From contig DKII01000040.1 in the NCBI GenBank assembly GCA_002454125.1, forward strand, positions 4,851 to 18,557: 13,707 nucleotides of DNA. Direction: 5' to 3'. This document shows, piece after piece, positions 1 through 6,258 of this stretch. The notes under the pieces were generated by a model. That model was not told where the DNA came from. It saw nothing but the letters and a program-made list of their open reading frames with translations, and did not search any database. Both the position numbers and the translations under genes were made by a program. Positions within the stretch are counted from its first letter, which is position 1; every line of letters begins with the position of its first letter. The stretch is from Novosphingobium sp. UBA6722 (GTDB taxonomy: Bacteria > Pseudomonadota > Alphaproteobacteria > Sphingomonadales > Sphingomonadaceae).

Positions 1-647
1 GCGCGGCGGGCGCGGCGTTCCTCGGCCTCGGCATCGCGGCCCCATTGCTCGGCCTGCCATTCCTCTTCCAGTTCGGCCGCGATCCACAGCGCTCCGGCAT
101 CGGCACCAGGCTCCAGCGCGGCGAGGCCGATCACCAGCGAGGCAGCCAGCGAGGTGAGGGTATTGAGCGCGGCCAGTGCCAGCGGATCAAAGTCTTCCAG
201 CCGCTGCGCCAGCCGGGCCAGCGTTTCGGGCGGCTGGGCGCGGTGGATGACCCCGCTGATCCGCTCGAACCGCACGCCGTAACCCGCTTCGGCAGCAGCC
301 AGCAAAGGCTCCCACCGCTCAAGCTGGCGCCGGTAGAGTGCTTCGCCCGGATCGGCGCGGTAGCAGAGCGTATCGGTCTCGGCGAAGCCCAGCAGCGTGG
401 TACGTACCGCCGCAGCATCGGTTGCGACCACGTCGATCGCATAGTCGGCCATGTCGCGCAGCACGAAGCTGGCGGGCACGATGGTTTCTTCCTGCGCGGC
501 CCATTCGGCGGCGAGGGCGCTGGCGAGGGCCTCGCTCGGCACGACCTGCTGGTTGCCGCCCGCCGTCTTCACCCCGCGTCCGTCAAGCTGGACCTGCCAG
601 CCGCCGGCAACCGCAGCCGCTTTTGCTTCCTTGTAAAATCGCTTCAT
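1..647 (-). CDS. ATP12 family F1-ATPase assembly chaperone (3' end missing)
   Basis: The minus strand is open from an ATG at 647-645 to the left edge, giving about 215 residues of a protein that is usually slightly longer, so only a short C-terminal tail is missing. ATP12 proteins bind the F1 alpha subunit and help assemble the ATP synthase catalytic head. Matches to the family are the N-terminal MKRFYKEA start, LDGRGVKT (about 21-28), ETDTLCYRA (about 90-98), HRAQPPETLARL (about 135-146) and the C-terminal EEEWQAEQWG segment. The start overlaps the stop of the upstream 71-residue gene as ATGA, so translation is probably coupled. It is the last visible gene of the minus-strand unit. Family assignment is by recognised motifs and is fairly secure; the role in this organism is inferred. 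Confidence 0.88.
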   Translation of the reverse strand, partial: MKRFYKEAKAAAVAGGWQVQLDGRGVKTAGGNQQVVPSEALASALAAEWAAQEETIVPASFVLRDMADYAIDVVATDAAAVRTTLLGFAETDTLCYRADPGEALYRRQLERWEPLLAAAEAGYGVRFERISGVIHRAQPPETLARLAQRLEDFDPLALAALNTLTSLAASLVIGLAALEPGADAGALWIAAELEEEWQAEQWGRDAEAEERRARR

Positions 648-859
648 TCGGACGGGGTCTTCCACTTGCGCGAGAGCAGCAGCGGCGCGAGCAGTGCCTC
701 GAACAGGCCGGCGGCGGCGAGCACGAACCCGGCCTCGCGCGGCCAGTCGATCCGCCCGGTCATCACCAGCAGGCCGACCAGGACCATCGCCACGCCGCTC
801 AGCCGCACGATCTGGATGACGATGAAGCGGTTGCGGGCCTGGGTATCGTTATCGCTCAT
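644..859 (-). CDS. Small two-helix inner-membrane protein, function unknown
   Basis: A 71-residue product with two predicted hydrophobic segments, about residues 12-33 and 42-61, separated by a short polar stretch (GRIDWPRE). The N-terminus is polar and the C-terminus ends in charged residues, as in a small integral membrane hairpin. I recognise no catalytic motif. The gene overlaps the HAD phosphatase stop upstream and the ATP12 start downstream by four bases each (ATGA), which strongly supports it being a real translated gene and not a chance ORF. Its place directly before an ATP synthase assembly chaperone raises the possibility of a membrane-linked role in ATP synthase biogenesis, but that is guilt by association only. 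Confidence 0.8.
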   Translation of the reverse strand: MSDNDTQARNRFIVIQIVRLSGVAMVLVGLLVMTGRIDWPREAGFVLAAAGLFEALLAPLLLSRKWKTPSE

Positions 860-1509
860 GACAGCAGCTCCAGCAGGTGGCGGGGATCGCGGGCGACGGC
901 TTCGGCCCCGGCTTCGGTCAGTTCGGCGGGGGTGTGATAGCCCCAGTCGACGCCCAGCGCCCGAACCCGGGCGTTGACCGCCATGACCATGTCATAGGCC
1001 GTATCGCCGATCATCACGGCGTGCTGCGGCAAGGCGCCAGCCTCGAACAGCGCGGCATCGAGCATGGCCGGGTGCGGCTTTGAGGGGTGGCGGTCAGCCG
1101 TCTGCAGCGTCACGAAATGGCGGCTGAGACCGTGGGTGGCGAGGCAATGTTCCAGCCCCCGGTCGGACTTGCCGGTGGCGACGCCCAGCAGCCAGCCATC
1201 ATCGCGCAGCGCATCGAGCAGTTCGCGCACCCCGGCATAGAGCGGCTCAAACAGTTGCCCGGCCTCGCGCGCGGTGCGGAAGGCCGTGCGGTAGGCGTGG
1301 TCGAGCCCTTGCTGCAAGGCTTCGTCTGCATCGGGGAGCAGCGCCCGCACCGCCTGCGGCAGGCTGAGGCCGACGCTGCGGCGGACCAGGTGCCGATCGG
1401 GGGCAGGCAGGCCGTGCGCCGCAAAGGCCGCGTCCATCGCATCGCAGACTGCCGCCTGGCCATCGACCAGGGTGCCGTCGCAATCGAACACGGCGAGGCG
1501 GATCGTCAT
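856..1509 (-). CDS. HAD-IA family hydrolase (phosphoglycolate phosphatase-like)
   Basis: A 217-residue cytoplasmic phosphatase of the haloacid dehalogenase superfamily, the normal length for the phosphoglycolate phosphatase / beta-phosphoglucomutase type. All four HAD motifs are visible: motif I DCDGT at 9-13 (nucleophile Asp9, general acid Asp11), motif II Thr112 in ATGKSD, motif III Lys144 in HPSKPHP, and motif IV GDTAYD at 168-173 with acidic residues Asp169 and Asp173. The helical cap lies between motifs I and II (about 15-90). The substrate cannot be read from the sequence; phosphoglycolate is one possibility. The start overlaps the stop of the PaiB-like gene by four bases, and its stop overlaps the next start. 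HAD phosphatases beside RluA-type and ATP12 genes recur in alphaproteobacteria. Confidence 0.92.
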   Translation of the reverse strand: MTIRLAVFDCDGTLVDGQAAVCDAMDAAFAAHGLPAPDRHLVRRSVGLSLPQAVRALLPDADEALQQGLDHAYRTAFRTAREAGQLFEPLYAGVRELLDALRDDGWLLGVATGKSDRGLEHCLATHGLSRHFVTLQTADRHPSKPHPAMLDAALFEAGALPQHAVMIGDTAYDMVMAVNARVRALGVDWGYHTPAELTEAGAEAVARDPRHLLELLS

Positions 1510-2105
1510 CCGGCCAGGTTCCGCATCAGCGCTGCAATCGCGGCCGAACCGCTGGCCTCCAGCCCGGCGGCAACCCGCTCGCGCTCTTCGGCGGACTTGT
1601 TCTGGCTCAGTTTCAGCGTCTCGCGCCAGCCCAGGATCTCCAGCTCGAAGCCGATGATCCCGGCCATCAGCCGGCGGATGTAATCGGGCGGGCTCTTGTC
1701 CATGGTCCAGGGTTCGCCCGCCAGGCGGGCTTCCTCCCGCGCGGACAGCGCTTCGAGGTGGTCCAGCAGCCCGTCGCTGTCCATCCGGCGCACCCGGCCT
1801 TCGAGTTCGAGCGACACATAGTTCCAGGTCGGCACCTGGCCCTGATCGGCATACCAGCGCGGGCTGACATAGCCGTCCGGGCCGTTGATCACCGCCAGCA
1901 CGGTCGCCCCGTCGAGATGCTTGGCCAGGCCATTGCCGCGGGCGATGTGGAACTGCAACGCGCCGTCCCCGGTCGAGACCAGCGGCGTATGCGCCACGCG
2001 CGGCCCATCGGGCGTGGCGGCGAAGACCATGCCGAAGCCGATCTCCTCGATCAGCGTTTCCAGCAGCGCGCGGTCATCGTGGCGGAACTGCGGGTTGGGG
2101 TGCAT
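1506..2105 (-). CDS. FMN-binding PaiB-like protein
   Basis: A 199-residue protein with the signature blocks of the PaiB family, a split-barrel flavin-binding fold: AHTPL at 38-42, FHIARGN at 52-58, YVSPRWY at 79-85, VPTWNY at 91-96 and KLSQNK at 165-170 near the C-terminus. Bacillus PaiB was described as a negative regulator affecting sporulation and degradative enzymes. In proteobacteria the family is annotated as FMN-binding regulator or oxidoreductase-like, and no helix-turn-helix is visible here, so direct DNA binding should not be assumed. The start codon shares one base with the stop of the pseudouridine synthase (TGATG) and the end overlaps the HAD gene by four bases, so it is embedded in the operon. 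No PaiA acetyltransferase partner is present in the window. Confidence 0.9.
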   Translation of the reverse strand: MHPNPQFRHDDRALLETLIEEIGFGMVFAATPDGPRVAHTPLVSTGDGALQFHIARGNGLAKHLDGATVLAVINGPDGYVSPRWYADQGQVPTWNYVSLELEGRVRRMDSDGLLDHLEALSAREEARLAGEPWTMDKSPPDYIRRLMAGIIGFELEILGWRETLKLSQNKSAEERERVAAGLEASGSAAIAALMRNLAG

Positions 2106-3307
2106 CAGCGTTTCCCTGTCGGCTTCGTCGGTTTGGGTCCGGGTCCTTTCGCGGCCGGACGGGCACTGCCCTTGCCCTTGGTTGGGCCGCGCTTGGCCAA
2201 GGCCTTCGTCACGGGTTTGCGCGTGGCCACGCGGCCATCGGCGCGGCCGCGCCGTTCGCCGCGGCGCTCCTTGCGGACCTGCTTGGCATGGGCCTTGGCG
2301 GCCTGCTTTTCATCCGCCTTGCCGGGCTTGTAGGGCTCGGGCAGGGCGTCGCCGTCGTCCTCGTCAAAGCCCAGGCTGGCCATGGTGTTGGCGAAGTGTT
2401 CGGGCAGCTCCGCACGCACATCGATCACATCGCCATCGGGATGGTCGATGATCAGGCGGCGGGCGTGCAGGTGCATCTTGCGGCTGATCGAGCCAGAGAG
2501 GAACGCCTCCGGCCCGCCATACTTGCCATCGCCCACGATCGGGTGGCCGATCGCTGCCATGTGAACGCGCAGCTGGTGGGTGCGGCCGGTCAGCGGTTGC
2601 AGCTCAACCCAGGCGGCGCGGTTGCCCGCCCGGTCCAGCACGCGGTAGCGGGTGCGGGCAGACTGCCCTTCGCCCGACTTGTCGACCATCATCTTCTCAC
2701 CGCCGGTGCCCGGCTGCTTGGCCAGCGGCAGTTCGATCAGGCCATCGGCGATGTCCGGCACGCCGGTGATGATCGCCCAATAGATCTTGCGCGCGGTGCG
2801 GCCCGAGAAGCGCTTGGAGAAATAGGCTGCACTGCCCGGCGTGCGGGCGATCAGCAGGACGCCGGACGTATCCTTGTCGAGCCGGTGGACCAGCCGCGGG
2901 CGCGGGCCATCATGCGCGAAAGCATCGAGCAGCCCGTCGACATGCTCCTTCATGCCCGATCCGCCCTGGGTCGCCAGGCCCGGCGGCTTGTTGAGCACGA
3001 TCGCGGCGCGGTCTTGGGTGATGACCATGGCTTCGGCCCGGGCGATTTCTTCCTCGGACAGCTCGCGGCGCGGCTTGGCACCGCCCTTGGCCGGGGCATC
3101 GCCGCCGGGCGGCACGCGCACGACCTGGCCGGCGGAGAGCCGGTCAGCCGGATCGGCGCGCTTGCCATCGACGCGGATCTGCCCGGTGCGGGCCCAGCGG
3201 CTGATCATGGCAAAGCCGATCTGCGGCAGGTGGCGCTTGAACCAGCGGTCCAGCCGCACGCCATCGTCGTCGTGCTGGACCGTGAACTGGCGAACTTCCG
3301 TGCTCAT
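2105..3307 (-). CDS. RluA family 23S rRNA pseudouridine synthase (RluC/RluD-like)
   Basis: A 400-residue cytoplasmic enzyme that isomerises uridine to pseudouridine in rRNA. An N-terminal S4-type RNA-binding region (about 15-65, with RLDRWFKRHLPQ) precedes the catalytic domain (about 95-305). The catalytic loop HRLDKDTSGVLL holds Asp144, and GRTHQLRVHMAAIGHPIVGD at 241-260 is the conserved downstream block. The open frame runs further upstream to 3628, but that extension is only the shadow of crcB; the ATG at 3307 is where S4-like sequence begins and it overlaps the crcB stop by four bases, so I chose it. The last 70 residues (331-400) are rich in Lys, Arg, Ala, Pro and Gly and probably disordered, perhaps aiding RNA binding. 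The exact target uridines cannot be assigned. Confidence 0.92.
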   Translation of the reverse strand: MSTEVRQFTVQHDDDGVRLDRWFKRHLPQIGFAMISRWARTGQIRVDGKRADPADRLSAGQVVRVPPGGDAPAKGGAKPRRELSEEEIARAEAMVITQDRAAIVLNKPPGLATQGGSGMKEHVDGLLDAFAHDGPRPRLVHRLDKDTSGVLLIARTPGSAAYFSKRFSGRTARKIYWAIITGVPDIADGLIELPLAKQPGTGGEKMMVDKSGEGQSARTRYRVLDRAGNRAAWVELQPLTGRTHQLRVHMAAIGHPIVGDGKYGGPEAFLSGSISRKMHLHARRLIIDHPDGDVIDVRAELPEHFANTMASLGFDEDDGDALPEPYKPGKADEKQAAKAHAKQVRKERRGERRGRADGRVATRKPVTKALAKRGPTKGKGSARPAAKGPGPKPTKPTGKR

Positions 3308-3693
3308 GCAATTCCTCGCGCCAGGGCCAGCCCGGCAAACAGTCCGCCCACGCCCAGAGCCAGCGACAGGCCGACATAAAGCGCTGCCTGGCCGAGCGCG
3401 CCGCGCTCCAGCAGCAGCGCGATCTCCAGGCTGAAGGCGGAAAAAGTGGTGAAGCCGCCCAGCACGCCCACGCCCAGCAGCAGGCGCCACTGCTCGCCGC
3501 CGGTCCCGTGGCGGGCCAGCCAGCCGGCCAGCAGGCCCATGGCCAGGCTGCCCAGCACGTTGACGGTCAGCGTGGCATAGGGAAACGGATGCCCCCCGAT
3601 CAGCCGCCCCGCCGCAAAGCGCAGCCACGCCCCCACCGCGCCGCCAGCGGCGACGGACAGCGATGCGGCCATGAAGGAGGGCTGGGCAGTCAT
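3304..3693 (-). CDS. crcB: Fluoride channel/exporter CrcB (Fluc)
   Basis: A 129-residue inner-membrane protein with four hydrophobic segments, the normal size for a Fluc subunit. These proteins form dual-topology dimers that let fluoride leave the cell. Diagnostic features are GGAVGAWLRF (17-26), the pore Asn in VNVLGSLAMG (44-53), and GGFTTFSAFSLE (79-90), which carries the two phenylalanines (81 and 84) matching the pore Phe box. A single gene is seen here, consistent with a homodimer. The start at 3693 lies 10 bases after the symporter stop with a weak AAGG upstream; an internal Met at codon 8 is possible but lacks a ribosome-binding site. I see no fluoride riboswitch upstream: the adjacent symporter occupies that space. 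Confidence 0.93.
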   Translation of the reverse strand: MTAQPSFMAASLSVAAGGAVGAWLRFAAGRLIGGHPFPYATLTVNVLGSLAMGLLAGWLARHGTGGEQWRLLLGVGVLGGFTTFSAFSLEIALLLERGALGQAALYVGLSLALGVGGLFAGLALARGIA

Positions 3694-3703
3694 TCTGCGC
3701 GCC

Positions 3704-5224
3704 TTAGCTTGGGTTTGCCGAATTCGCCACGCCTTTCCCCGGCGCCGCCAGACAGACCAGAGCCGCCACCACCGTCCCCAGGCACAGGTGCCACGGAAAG
3801 GCCACGCCCTTCAGCGCCAGCGGCAGGCCCAGCGCGTCGATCACATAGGGCTGAAAGGCCAGCACGGTCAGGAAGCCCGCGGCAAAGGCGGCCAGCACGC
3901 TGGCGGAGGACCCCCGGCGCGAGAACAGCGCCACGCCGTAAACCCCCAGCAGCCCGGAATAGGCAAAGGCCATTACCCCCAGCACGAAATCCAGCAGCGC
4001 CGTATCGGCATAGCGCTGCCAATAGTAGGACAGCACCGCCATGGCGAACAGCGCGAGGCCGAGCGCCACCGTCGCGATCCGCCCCATCCGCACGAAATGG
4101 GCCTCGCTCTTCTCGCCCGCAAAGGGCCGGTAGAGGTCATTGACCAGCACGGCGGACATCGAGATCAGCCCCGAATTGATCGCCGCCGCCGCGATCACGC
4201 CCACGGTTACAAGGCCGCGCAGCCCCGGCGGCAATTCGGTCAGGATGTAATGCATGAACACGGTGACCTTCTCACCGTTATAGGTCCCCGCAGCTGCTCC
4301 CTGATAATGCAGCCACAGCAACGCGCCGATAGTCAGGAACAGCAGGATCACCGGCAGCGATGCCCAGGCCGAAACGAACAGCGCCCGCGTGCCCTGCCTG
4401 GCATCGCGGCAGGCCAGCACGCGCTGGGTGGTATCCTGATCAAGCCCGGCATTGGCGAAGTTCAGCAGGATCACCCCGGTCAGCACGGCCCACAGACCGA
4501 ACGGCGCGGAAAGGCTGGGGGAGGGGTCGATCAGCGCCAGCTTGTCGGTGCCGTCCGGCGCATGGCGCAGCGCATCGATCGCCTGGGGCAGGGTCAGCGG
4601 CAGGCTGGTCCACAGGAACCATGCCACCACCAGCGCCGCGCCGACATAGAGCACCACCTGCACCAGATCGCTCCAGATCACCGAATTGAGCCCGCCCATG
4701 AAGGTAAAGGCCAGGCCGAACACCAGCAGGATCAGCATGGCGACCAGCATGTGGCCGGGTGTGACATCCAGGAACAGGATCATCGAAACCGCAATCGCCG
4801 CCAGATAGAGCCGCGCCCCGCTGGCGAGGATCCGGCCGACCAGATACATCCCCGCCGCCGCCCGCCGCGCGGTCGCGTCAAAGCGCGCCTCCAGCAGCTC
4901 GTAAACCGTGGTCACCCCGGCGGCATAGAACCGCGGCATCAGCCAATGCCCCACCAGCCAGGCCGCCACCAGCGTCGAGAACACCCCGCCGATATAGGTA
5001 AAGTTGCCGCGATAGGCGAAGTCCGGCACCCCCAGGAACGTCGCCGCCGATTGGACGGTGGACAGCACCGAAATCGCCACCAGCCAGGTCGGCGCATGAT
5101 GCCCGGCCAGGAAATAGTCCTCGGACTTCATCCCCCGCCGCGTGGTCAGCCACCCGGCCGCCGCCAGTAGCGCCACGTAGAGGCCGAGCACGGACCAGTC
5201 AGCAGCGGTGAAAGTGGTGTTCAT
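3704..5224 (-). CDS. Sodium:solute symporter family transporter
   Basis: A 506-residue polytopic inner-membrane protein, hydrophobic along its whole length, with about 13 predicted helices and no cleavable signal. It belongs to the SSS family, which couples solute uptake to the sodium gradient. Family hallmarks are GMKSEDYFLAGHH (31-43), SVQSAATFLGVPDFAY-type helix 2 (about 57-71), FMGGLNSVIWSDLVQ (175-189), GLDQDTTQRVLAC (260-272) and INSGLISMSAVLVNDLYRP (349-367), the last containing the Ser-rich sodium-site region. The substrate is not predictable; sugars, sialic acid-like compounds and organic acids are all transported by relatives. It is the first gene of the minus-strand unit, and its ribosome-binding site AGGGGGA (5234-5228) lies three bases from the ATG inside a C5/G5 inverted repeat. 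Confidence 0.9.
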   Translation of the reverse strand: MNTTFTAADWSVLGLYVALLAAAGWLTTRRGMKSEDYFLAGHHAPTWLVAISVLSTVQSAATFLGVPDFAYRGNFTYIGGVFSTLVAAWLVGHWLMPRFYAAGVTTVYELLEARFDATARRAAAGMYLVGRILASGARLYLAAIAVSMILFLDVTPGHMLVAMLILLVFGLAFTFMGGLNSVIWSDLVQVVLYVGAALVVAWFLWTSLPLTLPQAIDALRHAPDGTDKLALIDPSPSLSAPFGLWAVLTGVILLNFANAGLDQDTTQRVLACRDARQGTRALFVSAWASLPVILLFLTIGALLWLHYQGAAAGTYNGEKVTVFMHYILTELPPGLRGLVTVGVIAAAAINSGLISMSAVLVNDLYRPFAGEKSEAHFVRMGRIATVALGLALFAMAVLSYYWQRYADTALLDFVLGVMAFAYSGLLGVYGVALFSRRGSSASVLAAFAAGFLTVLAFQPYVIDALGLPLALKGVAFPWHLCLGTVVAALVCLAAPGKGVANSANPS

Positions 5225-5382
5225 GCGTCCCCCTGGGGGAGACTTAACCTGAAAATGGTTCTGCGGAAACGAGCATCGCTTGTATTAAGCGGGGTGAAAA
5301 TCAGCCAACTTTGCTTCGGTTGTGCCTGTTGACGGTGACTAGCTAGGTAAATACGCTAGTTCTTCAGCCGCAGGGGAGCGTT
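5225..5382. promoter_or_regulatory. Divergent promoter region between symporter operon and J-domain gene
   Basis: This 158-base spacer separates two divergently transcribed units and must carry both promoters. For the plus strand a sigma70-like pair is TTGACG (5329-5334), 17 bases, TACGCT (5352-5357); the -35 is good and the -10 weak. The ribosome-binding site CAGGGGAG (5371-5378) precedes the GTG start. For the minus strand I see only poor -35/-10 candidates, around the complement of 5275-5315. Base composition is lower in GC than in the flanking operons, like the adjacent J-domain gene. Confidence 0.5.
5338..5360. repeat. Inverted repeat overlapping the J-domain gene promoter
   Basis: ACTAGC at 5338-5343 and GCTAGT at 5355-5360 are perfect 6-base inverted arms separated by 11 bases. 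The right arm covers most of the candidate -10 element. The geometry suits either a dimeric repressor site or a small hairpin. A 6-base arm can occur by chance, so confidence is modest. Confidence 0.4.
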
Positions 5383-6258
5383 GTGTCGAAGTTCCGGACG
5401 CATTACGACAACTTGAAGGTCGCTCGAAACGCACCGCCAGAGGTGATAGCGGCTGCATATCGAGCTATAAGTCGAAGACTGCATCCTGACGTAAACTCGC
5501 AGCCAGATGCTGCTAAGTTAATGTCGATCGTCAACGCTTCATATGCGGTGCTTTCCGATCCGGTCCAGCGAGCTCAGCATGATGATTGGATTGCGGCAAA
5601 AGAAGCTGCGGATATTTTTGTCGCACGGAGAAGTTCGCAATCGAGCCAAGATGGGGCGCCAGCTCAAAAAGAAAGCTCCATGGCGGAGACACTTCGGGGC
5701 ATCGGGCTTTTGGTCGCGATCGGAGTGTTTGCGCTATGGCTCGTTCTGTCCCCTTCGACGCCACCAGCGCCTAGCGGGTTACCAACATACGATCGCGACG
5801 CAAAATCTGAGCTTGCTGTGAGTGCGCCTACCCAAGCGCCAGCTTACGTTCGACCCGCTACTGCCCCAAACGGCAGCCCGTGGCCTACCCAAGCCGGTTA
5901 CGTGGCTGGATATAAGCGACTCAGGTCCGATGGACTTTCGGAATTGACCGTCGATAACTCCTCCAATCAAAGCGATAAGTTCGTGAAGCTAGTCGCTATT
6001 GATGGAGCGAAGACAATGCCTATTCGGCATTTTTTTATCCCCGCGGGAGCATCCTTTACCGTTGGTAATATCCGAGCCGGATTTTACGACCTGAGATACA
6101 TGGATCTCAGTGATGGTTCATTGACTAGATCTGAGAAATTCGAGCTAAAACAGGTCGAAGACATGGGTGGAGTAAGTTACAGTAAATCCACGGTGACCTT
6201 GTACAGCGTCCAAGGTGGAAACTTTCAATCCTATGGTTTGAATCCCGGCGAGTTCTAG
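5383..6258 (+). CDS. Membrane-anchored J-domain (DnaJ-like) protein with unknown C-terminal domain
   Basis: A 291-residue protein starting at GTG 5383 behind CAGGGGAG. Residues about 5-70 form a J domain: the HPD tripeptide at 34-36, which in this family stimulates Hsp70 (DnaK) ATPase, sits between helices ending in AAYRAISRRL and beginning AAKLMSIVNASYAVLSDP. A Ser/Gln-rich linker (80-100) leads to one transmembrane helix at about 105-123, then a Pro-rich stretch and a probable periplasmic domain (about 165-287) rich in beta-strand-like segments (LSELTVDN, FVKLVAIDG, HFFIPAGASFTV, GFYDLRYMDL). No zinc-finger region is present, so it is not DnaJ itself. The C-terminal domain is not one I can name. 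Its composition (29 G+C of 60 at 5461-5520, 25 of 60 at 6121-6180) and codon choice differ from both neighbours, which suggests horizontal acquisition. Function is unknown. Confidence 0.85.
   Translation: MSKFRTHYDNLKVARNAPPEVIAAAYRAISRRLHPDVNSQPDAAKLMSIVNASYAVLSDPVQRAQHDDWIAAKEAADIFVARRSSQSSQDGAPAQKESSMAETLRGIGLLVAIGVFALWLVLSPSTPPAPSGLPTYDRDAKSELAVSAPTQAPAYVRPATAPNGSPWPTQAGYVAGYKRLRSDGLSELTVDNSSNQSDKFVKLVAIDGAKTMPIRHFFIPAGASFTVGNIRAGFYDLRYMDLSDGSLTRSEKFELKQVEDMGGVSYSKSTVTLYSVQGGNFQSYGLNPGEF

Noticed and set aside
2288..3379. 363-codon plus-strand open frame opposite the pseudouridine synthase
   Set aside because: Antisense shadow; the minus strand carries a catalytic motif and full family architecture, the plus strand none.
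3308..3628. N-terminal extension of the pseudouridine synthase frame up to 3628
   Set aside because: It lies wholly within crcB in another frame, and the residues do not resemble an RNA-binding or catalytic domain. The S4-like sequence begins at the ATG at 3307.
3694..3703. Fluoride riboswitch before crcB
   Set aside because: Only ten bases separate crcB from the symporter gene, and no crcB-motif-like structure fits there.
3671..5170. 499-codon plus-strand open frame opposite the symporter
   Set aside because: Its His/Gln/Arg-rich translation is the reverse complement of hydrophobic membrane codons, an expected artefact.
5330..5339. TGACGGTGAC shared by the J-domain promoter region and the gatB downstream gap (12058-12067)
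   Set aside because: Many 10-base matches are expected by chance in a window of this size, and the contexts are not alike.
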